Assembly (NCBI GenBank): GCA_016793095.1
Contig: JAEUJQ010000050.1
Location: 124,001 to 188,000, forward strand
Direction: 5' to 3'
Origin: Myxococcaceae bacterium
Lineage (GTDB): Bacteria; Myxococcota; Myxococcia; Myxococcales; Myxococcaceae
DNA: 64,000 nucleotides
Under the pieces are notes generated by a model. That model worked only from the letters and a program-made list of their open reading frames with translations, was not told the DNA's origin and searched no databases. The translations under genes were made by a program, and so were the position numbers. Shown piece after piece: positions 7,897-16,420 of this stretch (its first letter is position 1; each line of letters opens with the position of its first letter).

Positions 7897-10098
7897 TCAG
7901 GGCGATACCGCGTGCGCGGTGTCGACTCCAGCACTCCTTCCAGCGGCGTGGCACACGGCGCAGGCCTCGACGCCGGTGGACGTGGTGTTGAGCGACGCGT
8001 GAGCCGAGGCGGCCGCGCTCTGGTGGCAGCCGGTGCAGGCCGCCGAGGTGGGCTGCTCGAAGACCGGCGTGACGGCGGTAGCGCCGGCGAGGCACGACTG
8101 GCCACCGTCGGCCGGGCCGCTCGGGCCGCCATCGGGCAGCGGCGACACGCAGGTGCGCACCTCACTGCGCGACGGCAGCAGGCCCGCCGGCAGCGGCAGC
8201 GAGACGCCGGTCGCCGTGTGGCACTTCCCGCAGGCGTTGAGCGGCGACGGGTAGCGCGCGTTGGCGTGCACCCGGTGCACGAGGTCCTTCAGGTTGGCGG
8301 CCGGGGCGGTGACGGCGCCACCGTCGAGCGGCGTCACGACGTTCTCCACCAGGTTGCCGCCGTGGCACACCACGCAGTGCTCGGTGTTGGTGCGGGTGCC
8401 GCCGTGCTCGGCGAGGCCCTGGTGGCAGGCGTCGCACTGGGCGAGGGTGACGGTCGAGCGGCGCCCCTTCGCGACGGCGTCGGTGACGGCGAAGGGCGCG
8501 ACCGGGTTGACGGCGCACCAGCGCACGCCGGCGTCGGTGGTGGCGCACACCTCCATGCCGACGGTGAAGCTGCCGGTGTCGGTGGGCAGCAGCGCCGTGA
8601 GCGCGCGGTAGCGGAAGACGCCCGCGTCGAGGCGCTCGAGGCACGCGCCGCCGTCGGTGAGGACCGCGCAGTCGGCGGCGGTCTCGGCCGTCTCGGACAC
8701 GTAGCGCGCGATGTCGGTGTTGGGCCCGGCGAAGACGAAGCGCAGGCGGCTCAGGCGCGCCGCCAGCACGTCGCGGGGCTGCCCGTTGACGTTGACGCCG
8801 AAGGTGACGGTGGGCCGCGCGCCGGGCGGCGTCGCGGGCACCGAGATGATGTTCGCCCTCACGTCGATGCGCGACGGGTCCCGGCCGGGGCTCCGGTGCC
8901 GCTCCTCGATGGGGGCGATGCCCATGGTGGCCGGGTGACAGATGCCGCACTGGTTGTCGTTGCGCGGCCCCACGGCGTGCAGCGTCCACCCCGGCGGCGG
9001 CGTGGCGCTGGTGAGCCAGGTGCGGTCGTGGCAGCCGGCGCAGTTGTCGGTGGTGGGGTTCGTCTTCCACCGGTCGTCGGTGGCTGCGTGGCACCCCTCG
9101 CAGGTCGCCAGGTTCCCCGGGTATGCGACGCTCGAGTAGTCGTGCAGCTGGTTGTTGAAGCCGATGAAGCGGTACGGCACCCCCGCGTCCACGCTGGGCA
9201 GCCGGAAGCCCATGTGAATCGAGTGCACCATCTTCTTGAAGTCGTACGAGGTGCCGGTGTCGGGGTCGATGTCAGCCGAGTTCGTGTGGCACAGGATGCA
9301 GAGCGCGACGTCGCGCCGCGCGCCCCCGTGCGCCTCGAGCCGGGTGTGACAGGCGTTGCACTGCTGGTCCGTCACCAGCTCGCGCTTCTTCGTCACCGCC
9401 TGGCCGTCGGGCCGGAAGTGGAACACCGTGTTGTCGACGTGCCGCACGCCCTGCACCGTGCGGGTGGCGTACAGCCCGACGGAGTGCGTCTTCGCCGCGT
9501 TCGCGCCCACCACCACGGGCGTCGCGAAGAGGTAGCGGTAGAGGCCCTGCGCCGCGTCCACCTCGACCCAGGCGCCGTTCTGGTCGCTCGCGTTCTGCAG
9601 AAAGCTGCCGCCGTCGAAGGCGACGGTGCGGCGCGTGTAGCTGACGTACTGCAGCGGCAGCCCGTCGCTGGCGCGCTCCTCGAGGTAGCCCAGGACGAAG
9701 GAGACGCTCACCGCGCCCTCCGTCAGCAGCCCTGCGCGGTCGAGCCGCCGCCCGGCCTCGTCAGCGAGCTGCACGTCCACCGACACGCCGCCGTCGGCGA
9801 TGGCAGCGCCCAGCACCGTCACCACGAGGCCTGGACCGCTGAAGCGCAGGTCGCGGCCGTTCTGGCCCGCGTCGCCGGCTGGCCCCTGCGGCCCCTGCAT
9901 TCCATTCTGACCCGGCTGGCCGTTCTGACCCGCCGGCCCCTGGGCGCCCATCGAACCGGGCTGGCCCTGGGTGCCCATGGAGCCGGACTCACCAGCCGGC
10001 CCCTGAGGACCGGCCGGGCCTGCGGGGCCCTGGCACGCGCTGACGAAGACGACGGCGGCCAGCGCGCACGCCCGCGTCATGAAGGTGAGGTCGTTCAT
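7897..10098 (-). CDS. OmcA/MtrC-family decaheme lipoprotein cytochrome with collagen-like stalk
   Basis: This 733-residue protein has a lipobox (VFVSAC, Cys22), then about 20 Gly-X-Y triplets (residues 23-83), a beta-rich domain and ten CXXCH motifs in two sets of five, separated by a second beta domain. That split pentaheme layout is typical of OmcA/MtrC outer-surface cytochromes, which deliver electrons to minerals or shuttles. The collagen-like stretch would hold the heme body away from the lipid anchor. AGGAG upstream of the ATG fixes the start. It is the first gene of the leftward operon, diverging from the beta-barrel gene. Confidence 0.92.
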   Translation of the reverse strand: MNDLTFMTRACALAAVVFVSACQGPAGPAGPQGPAGESGSMGTQGQPGSMGAQGPAGQNGQPGQNGMQGPQGPAGDAGQNGRDLRFSGPGLVVTVLGAAIADGGVSVDVQLADEAGRRLDRAGLLTEGAVSVSFVLGYLEERASDGLPLQYVSYTRRTVAFDGGSFLQNASDQNGAWVEVDAAQGLYRYLFATPVVVGANAAKTHSVGLYATRTVQGVRHVDNTVFHFRPDGQAVTKKRELVTDQQCNACHTRLEAHGGARRDVALCILCHTNSADIDPDTGTSYDFKKMVHSIHMGFRLPSVDAGVPYRFIGFNNQLHDYSSVAYPGNLATCEGCHAATDDRWKTNPTTDNCAGCHDRTWLTSATPPPGWTLHAVGPRNDNQCGICHPATMGIAPIEERHRSPGRDPSRIDVRANIISVPATPPGARPTVTFGVNVNGQPRDVLAARLSRLRFVFAGPNTDIARYVSETAETAADCAVLTDGGACLERLDAGVFRYRALTALLPTDTGSFTVGMEVCATTDAGVRWCAVNPVAPFAVTDAVAKGRRSTVTLAQCDACHQGLAEHGGTRTNTEHCVVCHGGNLVENVVTPLDGGAVTAPAANLKDLVHRVHANARYPSPLNACGKCHTATGVSLPLPAGLLPSRSEVRTCVSPLPDGGPSGPADGGQSCLAGATAVTPVFEQPTSAACTGCHQSAAASAHASLNTTSTGVEACAVCHAAGRSAGVDTAHAVSP

Positions 10099-10296
10099 CG
10101 AAGGTCTCCTGGGTACACCGACGCCCGCTACCTGTACCATCGGATCCACCGGCCTGACAGGACACTGACGGATTGATCACGGGGCGCCGACACACTGGCC
10201 TCACCCACTTTTCTCGAAGCCGCAAGCAAACTTCATGTCGATTCACTGCGAACCTTTCTTGTGTGCGGGGCAAAGTCGGGCTTGAGGGCCATTGTG
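10099..10296. promoter_or_regulatory. Divergent intergenic region between the two cytochrome operons
   Basis: These 198 bases separate the starts of the leftward decaheme operon and the rightward beta-barrel operon, so both promoters must lie here unless they are further inside genes. I found no convincing -35/-10 pair, -24/-12 element or paired FNR box by eye. A lone TTGAT half-site occurs at 10173. Calling it regulatory rests on gene orientation alone. Confidence 0.45.
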
Positions 10297-11718
10297 ATGC
10301 GTCGGCAGCGCAGGGAGCAGCGAGGGTGGTGGAGCACGGCGTCCGTCGGCGCGGCGGCAGCCTTTCTGATGGCCTCGCAGGCTCTCGCTGATGCGCCCGA
10401 GGCCCGCGCGCCCGCGGCGAAGGCATGGAAGGCGCCCAACCAGCCGACCTGGTTCGACGCACGCGCCACGCTGCAGGTGCAGGCCTTTCAGCAGGCGATG
10501 TTGCCCGGCGTTCCCGGCATGGTGGCGCCCATCGACCTGGCGCTGCCCATCACCGCGACGGGCTTCCTGCGCTTCGGTGGAATCGACTTCCTGGGCAACG
10601 ACGACTCGGTGAGCGGCGAGGTGGCCCTCTGGGGACGTCTGGGCCCGCGCGACGGGCTGGTGGGCGACGGCGACCTCACCACCGCCTGGGCCCAGTACCG
10701 CAGCGGGCCCTGGCGCGTGAAGCTGGGCCGGCAGGTGACGTGGCCCGGCTCGGCGCGCTACGTGCGCTTCGACGGCGTCTCGGGCGGCGCGACGTTCGGC
10801 TTCCTCGACGTCGATGCCTACGGGGGCTTCGTCGCCCTGCCGCGCTGGAGCCTGCCGCGCGGCGCCTGGGTGCTCGGCTCCATCGGCGACGCCCTCGAAG
10901 ACCCGCGGCTGCGCGAGGCGCAGAACCGGCTCGGCCAGTTCCTCCTCGGGGTGCGGGTCGGCGCGCGAGCGGGCTCGGTGGTGCGTGGCTCCCTCGCCTT
11001 CCACGAGCAGCACGACGCGGTGGGCGTCGCGTTCCGCGTCCTGTCCGCCGACGTCACCTCCCAGCCCGTCGACTGGCTGGGCCTCGGCGCGCGGGCGTCG
11101 TTCGACGTGAAGTCGCTCGGCTTCTCGGAGGCACGGCTGTGGGCCGACCTGACGGGCTGGCGCGTCGCCACCGCCTCCGTCGACTACCTCTACCAGAGCC
11201 CTTCGCTCCTGCTCCCGCAGACGTCCGTCCTCGCGGCCTTCGGAGGCGCGTCGTGGCACGAGCTCGGCACCGAGCTCAGCGTGCAGCTCCCCTGGCGCCT
11301 GTCCGTCACCGGGCGCGCCGCTGGCCAGCTCTACGACGGCGACCGCCCTGGTGGCCGCGGGCTCGCGCGGGTGAAGTGGGTCCCCGACCTCGACAGCCGG
11401 TGGCTGGTTCAAGCAGAGGTGGCGCGCGTGCTGATGGGCACGCAGGGCTACACCCAGGTGCGCACGAGCGGCCGCTGGCGCGCGACCCCGACCGTCGCCG
11501 CGACCGTCGACGGCGCGCTCTACCTGTATGACATCCCCATCGTCGGCACCCGCCACTCCCTCACCGGCATCGTGAGCGCCGAGTGGGCCGTGCGCCCGTG
11601 GCTTCGAACGCTGCTCTCCACCACCGTGATGCAGACGCCCTTCGCGGCGTTCGAGCTGCAGGGGCTCGCGCGTGTCGTCGTCGAGCTCGAGCCCAGCACC
11701 ACCGGAGGCCGCCCGTGA
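10297..11718 (+). CDS. Outer-membrane beta-barrel, candidate porin of a cytochrome conduit
   Basis: The 473-residue protein has a classic signal peptide (basic start, hydrophobic core, cleavage after SQALA). The mature part alternates polar and hydrophobic residues with aromatic ends and short turns throughout, as in a barrel of many strands. It has no heme motif. It is the first gene of an operon in which the next two genes, each overlapping by four bases, encode multiheme lipoproteins. This arrangement recalls the porin of Geobacter porin-cytochrome complexes and MtrB of Shewanella, although it is shorter than MtrB and I see no direct sequence match. The ATG at 10297 gives a normal leader; an upstream GTG at 10261 does not. 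Confidence 0.75.
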   Translation: MRRQRREQRGWWSTASVGAAAAFLMASQALADAPEARAPAAKAWKAPNQPTWFDARATLQVQAFQQAMLPGVPGMVAPIDLALPITATGFLRFGGIDFLGNDDSVSGEVALWGRLGPRDGLVGDGDLTTAWAQYRSGPWRVKLGRQVTWPGSARYVRFDGVSGGATFGFLDVDAYGGFVALPRWSLPRGAWVLGSIGDALEDPRLREAQNRLGQFLLGVRVGARAGSVVRGSLAFHEQHDAVGVAFRVLSADVTSQPVDWLGLGARASFDVKSLGFSEARLWADLTGWRVATASVDYLYQSPSLLLPQTSVLAAFGGASWHELGTELSVQLPWRLSVTGRAAGQLYDGDRPGGRGLARVKWVPDLDSRWLVQAEVARVLMGTQGYTQVRTSGRWRATPTVAATVDGALYLYDIPIVGTRHSLTGIVSAEWAVRPWLRTLLSTTVMQTPFAAFELQGLARVVVELEPSTTGGRP

Positions 11719-12788
11719 CGCGTCGCCTCTCGTTGCTGGGCCTCGTCGTCGCCCTGACGCTGCTCGCGGCAGCCTGTCCCCGTGGGCTCCTGACGCGCTT
11801 CCCACACCGGCAGCACCTCGCCGAGCTCGAGTGCGGAGGGCCCGGCCAGGCCGAGTGCCTCTCGTGCGCCAGCTGCCACCTCGGCGACGGCACCAGGGCC
11901 GGGGCCTGGCACCGGCCGCGGAAGGACAACTGCGGCGGCTCGACGTGCCACCAGAGCGCCGAGCTCGACGACGTGTACGCCCGCTCGCTGCGCCCCTCCA
12001 TCGCGCCGCAGCCTGCCGGCAAGGCCATCGTCTTCGAGCACGACCCGCACCTCGACAAGCCCACCATCAAGGGCCAGTGCGTCGGGTGCCACTCGGGCGC
12101 CGTCGGCACCGAGGGCGGCGACCCGCTCTTCCCGCCGATGGACACCTGCCTCACGTGCCACGAGCACCGCACGCAGTTCGACAACGGCATCTGCACCAAC
12201 TGCCACAAGGACGCCGACCTGCGGCAGCTCGTGCCAGCCTCGGTCTTCCGCCACGACGGCGCCTGGGTGAAGCGCCACGGCCTCGAGGCGCGCCAGCGAC
12301 CGGCGGCGTGCGAGACGTGCCACGCGCAGACGAGCTGCGACAGCTGTCACGACACCACGCGCCCCTCGTCGCCGGCCATGCGCAACCCCGAGGCCATCGA
12401 GCGCGAGCTGGTGCACCGCTTCGACTTCCTCACCCGCCATGCGCTCGAGGCGGAGTCGCAGCCGGGCACCTGCGTCACCTGCCACGTGAAGACCGAGTGT
12501 GACGCCTGCCACGTGGCCCGCGGCGTCTCGGCCTCGCGCGCTGGCGCAGAGGGGCCCCACCCGGCGCTCTGGTCCAGCGGCCTCGGGGCCGCGCGCAACA
12601 CCCACGGCAAGGCGGCTCGCCGTGACATCGCCTCGTGCGCGGCCTGTCACGACCAGGGCCCGGCCAGCAACTGCGTGCGCTGCCACCGCGTGGGCGGCAC
12701 GGGAGGGACTCCGCACCCGGCGGGCTGGCGCAGCACCGCGCCCCGCTCCAACGCCGAGTGCTCGGCCTGTCACGGAGGCTCGCTGTGA
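11715..12788 (+). CDS. 12-heme c-type cytochrome lipoprotein
   Basis: This 357-residue protein has a lipobox LAAAC and eleven CXXCH motifs plus one CX4CH site (CGGSTCH). The GTG start overlaps the stop of the beta-barrel gene by four bases, and its own stop overlaps the next gene the same way. By analogy with porin-cytochrome conduits, it could fill the periplasmic side of the barrel. Histidine-rich stretches such as FEHDPHLDKP could give distal ligands. No catalytic domain is recognisable. Confidence 0.92.
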   Translation: MTRRLSLLGLVVALTLLAAACPRGLLTRFPHRQHLAELECGGPGQAECLSCASCHLGDGTRAGAWHRPRKDNCGGSTCHQSAELDDVYARSLRPSIAPQPAGKAIVFEHDPHLDKPTIKGQCVGCHSGAVGTEGGDPLFPPMDTCLTCHEHRTQFDNGICTNCHKDADLRQLVPASVFRHDGAWVKRHGLEARQRPAACETCHAQTSCDSCHDTTRPSSPAMRNPEAIERELVHRFDFLTRHALEAESQPGTCVTCHVKTECDACHVARGVSASRAGAEGPHPALWSSGLGAARNTHGKAARRDIASCAACHDQGPASNCVRCHRVGGTGGTPHPAGWRSTAPRSNAECSACHGGSL

Positions 12789-14344
12789 GTCGGCGCCTGT
12801 GGACCCTGAGCTTCCTCGTCGCCTCGGCCTGCTTCGTGCCGAGGGACAACACCGCGCGCCCCGACAACCAGTGCACGCGCTGCCATGGGGACTCCACCCG
12901 CGAGGCGGACGCGGTGACGAGGGCCGCGCCCCCCACCGACACCTTCGGGAACACCGCCGCATCGTTCCCCGGCGTCGGGGCGCACGCCCAGCACCTCGTC
13001 GCCTCGAAGACGCACGCGGCCGTCTCCTGCCGCGAGTGCCACGTGGTGCCCGAGGACACCGAGGCGCGCGGCCACAACGACGGCACCACGCAGCTCGTCT
13101 TCGGCCCCCTCGCCACGAAGGACGGCGGCGTTTCTCCGGCGTACGACCCGGCTACGCGGCAGTGCAGCAACTCCGGCTGCCACGGCGCGGTGTCGAACCG
13201 GTGGACGCGACCGCGCACGTCGGACGAGGCGTGCGGCTCGTGTCATGGCCTGCCGCCGCCGCGCCCGCACCCGCAGTACACGGCGTGCCACGCCTGCCAC
13301 GAAGAGGTGGTGGGCCCGCAGGGCTTCCTCGCGCCCGCGAAGCACGTCGACGGCGTGGTGCAGAAGAACGAGGCCTCGTGCGTCGCCTGCCACGGCGCCA
13401 CCGACGGCGGCGCTCCGCCCCGCTCCCTCGACGGCGGCACCGACGTCACCAACGTGGGCGTCGGCGCGCACCAGGCCCACCTCTCGGGCGGCAGCTGGAG
13501 CCGGCCGGTGGCCTGCGAGGCGTGCCACGTGGTGCCGGCGACGAGCGTCACCCCGTCTCACCCGAACGGAGGCCCCGCCGAGGTGGTGGCCGACGCGGGC
13601 TACGACACCGTGACGCGCACCTGCGCGGTGGCCTGCCACGGCGTGCGCTCGCCAGTGTGGAACACGGCCGACGCGGGGCTCACCTGCTCGTCGTGTCACG
13701 CCGCGCCGCCTCCCACCCCGCACCCGCAGTCGCCCAGCTGCGGCCTCTGCCACCCGTACGAGAACAACCAGGTGGCGCGGGCCACGCACGGCAACGGCAC
13801 GAAGGACGCGGTGCTGCCGGCGGCCTGCAACGCCTGTCATGGCAGCGCCGCCAACGCGGCCCCGCCCCAGGACCTCTCAGGCTCGATGGACACCACGCGC
13901 CAGGGTGTGGGCGCCCACCAGGCGCACCTGCGCGACGGCGGCACGGCGCGGCCGGTGGCCTGTGACGAGTGCCACGTGGTGCCGGCGATGACGGTCGCGC
14001 CGGGGCACCTCAACGGCGCCACCGAGGTGCGCTTCCAGGGCGTGGCGCGGAGCAACCAGGCCAACCCGACGTACTCGGCGGCGAACGCGACGTGCAGCGG
14101 CGCCGCGTGCCACGACGTCTCGAACCTGCTCGGCGCGCCGGGCGGCGGGCAGCACACGGCGCCCCGGTGGACGCTGGTGGACGGCTCCCAGCGCCAGTGC
14201 ACGTCCTGCCACGGCATGCCTCCTCCGGCGCCGCACCCGCAGCAGACCGACTGTGCCACCTGTCACCGCAACGCGGCGCCCGACGGCGGCTTCGTGCGGC
14301 CAGACCTGCACATCGACGGGCGCGTCACCTTCGCGGTGCCCTGA
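12785..14344 (+). CDS. 15-heme cytochrome of the CxxxxCH/CXXCH repeat type
   Basis: The 519-residue lipoprotein (LVASAC) has twelve CXXCH motifs, two CX4CH (CSNSGCH, CSGAACH) and one CX3CH (CAVACH). Repeats of GVGAHQAHL followed by a CxxCHVVPA segment recur about every 130 residues. This is the layout of the Geobacter CxxxxCH...CXXCH domain family, secreted multiheme proteins of unclear function. It ends the rightward operon. The related 17-heme gene at 51-53 kb shares the GAHxxHL and CHxVPA pattern, so the two probably arose from a common ancestor. Confidence 0.92.
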   Translation: MSRRLWTLSFLVASACFVPRDNTARPDNQCTRCHGDSTREADAVTRAAPPTDTFGNTAASFPGVGAHAQHLVASKTHAAVSCRECHVVPEDTEARGHNDGTTQLVFGPLATKDGGVSPAYDPATRQCSNSGCHGAVSNRWTRPRTSDEACGSCHGLPPPRPHPQYTACHACHEEVVGPQGFLAPAKHVDGVVQKNEASCVACHGATDGGAPPRSLDGGTDVTNVGVGAHQAHLSGGSWSRPVACEACHVVPATSVTPSHPNGGPAEVVADAGYDTVTRTCAVACHGVRSPVWNTADAGLTCSSCHAAPPPTPHPQSPSCGLCHPYENNQVARATHGNGTKDAVLPAACNACHGSAANAAPPQDLSGSMDTTRQGVGAHQAHLRDGGTARPVACDECHVVPAMTVAPGHLNGATEVRFQGVARSNQANPTYSAANATCSGAACHDVSNLLGAPGGGQHTAPRWTLVDGSQRQCTSCHGMPPPAPHPQQTDCATCHRNAAPDGGFVRPDLHIDGRVTFAVP

Positions 14345-14461
14345 GGCCGGACTCCCGGCGAGGAGGCTGCGCGCCGCCCGTCGGCACCCCACCCTCTTCG
14401 ACCAACCGCCACGACCTCGACGAGGTGTCCAGACGGAGCGTCCTTCCCCGGAGCGCGAAGC

Positions 14462-14911
14462 TCACTCCGGCTTCTTCGACGGAGCTGCCACGACTTCGAA
14501 CGCGTTGCTCGGGCCCGCGGCGCCGAGCCGAATCCGGTACAGCCCCGGCTGCGCGAGCGTGTCGAAGCGGTTGTAGCCGAGCGTGCGCCAGCGGTACTCC
14601 ACGCGCTCACCGGGCTTCAGCGGGCGCCGGGTGAACACGTTCGCGACGGCGATGAGGTCGATGGCGCGCCACTGGCCGCCGGCCGTTCGCAGCTCGATGG
14701 TGGCGAAGCTGCCGTCGAGCTCGGGCCGTTCGACGACGTCGACGGGCGCCGACGAGGTGTTCGTCACGACGAGCTTCACGACGTCGCGCTGGACGTACGA
14801 CGAGCGGTCGGTGGCGAGCGTGAGCGGAGCGGCCGGCTCCGCACCGACGCTGACGGCGCTCAGCAGCACGGTCGAGAGCCCGACGAGCCGCACGGTGACG
14901 ACGGTGTCCAT
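14462..14911 (-). CDS. Secreted Ig-like protein, hypothetical
   Basis: This 149-residue protein has a signal peptide (hydrophobic core VGLSTVLLSAVSVGA) and a single beta-rich domain. Features such as VKLVVTNTSSAPVDV, LKPGERVEYRW and GLYRIRLG resemble the intracellular-proteinase-inhibitor (BsuPI) or other Ig-like folds. A GTG twelve bases upstream is an alternative start. It is 37 bases downstream of the Zn-ribbon gene in the same direction. No function can be assigned. Confidence 0.6.
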   Translation of the reverse strand: MDTVVTVRLVGLSTVLLSAVSVGAEPAAPLTLATDRSSYVQRDVVKLVVTNTSSAPVDVVERPELDGSFATIELRTAGGQWRAIDLIAVANVFTRRPLKPGERVEYRWRTLGYNRFDTLAQPGLYRIRLGAAGPSNAFEVVAAPSKKPE

Positions 14912-14948
14912 CGGAACGCTCACTTTCCAGGAGTCGAGCCACAGCTCA

Positions 14949-15530
14949 TCAGCTGCCCCGCTTCTTCGCGAGCCCAGCGCGGCACTGCTCGAGCAGGTAC
15001 TCGACGCGCTTCGACGGCAGCGGCGACGGGGCGGCCTCGAGCAGCTCCACCAGCCGCTCGTCCATGCCCGGCCGCCAGCGGGTGTCGAAGAGCACCGCGG
15101 CGGCGTCTTCCTCGGCCTGGCCACCGAGGAACAACCGTTCGACGAAGCTCGGCGCCACGCGCAGCCGCGCCTCGTCCCCCATGTTGCGCGCCACCTCGCG
15201 CAGCAGGTCGGCGGGCAGGTGCGTGAAGGCCTCGCGCATCACCCCGGCCGCGTCCGGCTCGAGGTCGCCGTGCAGCAACCGCTCGAGCGTGCGCCAGGCG
15301 CGCGGGGCGAGGCGGGTGAGCTGCTCCTCGTCGAGGTTGCCGGAGCCGTAGTACTGCGGGTGGTCGCGCCAGACGAACCAGGCGCCACACCCGGGGCACA
15401 GCCGCACGTCGACTCCCGAGGCGTGGGGCCACGGCGACTTCAGCTTGCGCGAGGCGTCAGGCAGGTGCTGGTCGCGCCCGGTGTTGGCCCAGACGTCATC
15501 GGGCAGCTCGCCACACGTCGCGCACGTCAC
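14949..15530 (-). CDS. Zinc-ribbon-like protein, hypothetical
   Basis: The 193-residue protein starts with a GTG overlapping the stop of the hydroxylase gene by four bases. Residues 3-6 (CATC) and about 43-46 (CPGC) form a pair of CxxC knuckles that would bind one zinc. The rest is helical, with no membrane segment. The close coupling suggests joint expression with the sterol-desaturase-family gene, but no functional link is known. Confidence 0.65.
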   Translation of the reverse strand: MTCATCGELPDDVWANTGRDQHLPDASRKLKSPWPHASGVDVRLCPGCGAWFVWRDHPQYYGSGNLDEEQLTRLAPRAWRTLERLLHGDLEPDAAGVMREAFTHLPADLLREVARNMGDEARLRVAPSFVERLFLGGQAEEDAAAVLFDTRWRPGMDERLVELLEAAPSPLPSKRVEYLLEQCRAGLAKKRGS

Positions 15531-16321
15531 CTCACCGCTCCGGGCTCGACGAGCGGGGCTGGCTGCTCGCCGAGGAAGGGCGCCTTCAGCTGCGCGAGGT
15601 ACCCCTCGGGGACGTCTGTGTCGGTGCCGTAGAGCAACGGGCGGCCCTCGGGCACGAGGTACGTGCCGAAGAGCCGGTCCCACACTGGGAAGAGGCCGGC
15701 GAAGTTCCAGCCCGGCCCGATGTCGACGCGCGCGTGGTGCCAGTGGTGGAAGTCCGGCGTCGCCAGCACCCGGCGCAGCGGCGCGAAGCGGAACCGCACG
15801 TTCGCGTGCAGCAGCACCGCCCACAGTCCCAGGAGGACGACGCCGCCGCCGAGGATGTCCTTCGGGACGCCCAGCAGCGTCAGCACGACGAAGGTGACGA
15901 CCTTGCCCGCGCTCGCGGCCACCGGGTGCCGACGCAGCCCCGCGAGCCAGTCGAGGCGCTCGCTGGAGTGGTGAATCGCGTGGAAGCGCCAGAGGAACGG
16001 CACCACGTGCTCGAGGCGGTGCCACCAGTAGCCGAGCAGGTCGGCGAGGACGAGCGCGGCCACGGCGACCAGCAGACGCGGCTGCGACGCGACCCACGCC
16101 GAGAGCCGCTCCGACTTCACCGCCTGCACTGGGAACCAGACGAGCACGACGAGGGCGAGGGTGGAGAGCTGCTCGAGCGTGTGCGTCACCACGAGGTGCA
16201 GCGCGTCGGTCCTCCAGCCGGGCCGCAGCGCGCGCCAGGGCCGGTACGGGAAGCGACGCTCGAGCGCGATGAAGAGCGCGGCGAGCACCACCAGGCCGAC
16301 GGGGTTGGGCAGCAGGTCCAT
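15527..16321 (-). CDS. Sterol desaturase / fatty acid hydroxylase family protein
   Basis: This 264-residue membrane protein has about four hydrophobic helices and the three-part histidine signature of the family: HRLEH near 107, HAIHH near 119 and HHWHH near 196. These histidines bind a di-iron centre that hydroxylates or desaturates a lipid chain or sterol using oxygen. The substrate cannot be read from the sequence. It is the first gene of a three-gene leftward set. Confidence 0.9.
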   Translation of the reverse strand: MDLLPNPVGLVVLAALFIALERRFPYRPWRALRPGWRTDALHLVVTHTLEQLSTLALVVLVWFPVQAVKSERLSAWVASQPRLLVAVAALVLADLLGYWWHRLEHVVPFLWRFHAIHHSSERLDWLAGLRRHPVAASAGKVVTFVVLTLLGVPKDILGGGVVLLGLWAVLLHANVRFRFAPLRRVLATPDFHHWHHARVDIGPGWNFAGLFPVWDRLFGTYLVPEGRPLLYGTDTDVPEGYLAQLKAPFLGEQPAPLVEPGAVR

Positions 16322-16420
16322 CGCGGCTCGAGCATCGCCGAGGTGACGCCGCAGACGCCACCGGCAGGCCCTGACCCGATGCCCTCGAGCGTCAGTGAAG
16401 GAAACGGAGCCGGGGACCGC

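Noticed and set aside
10173-10182. FNR-like site in the cytochrome operon gap
   Set aside because: Only one TTGAT half is present; no ATCAA follows at the needed spacing.
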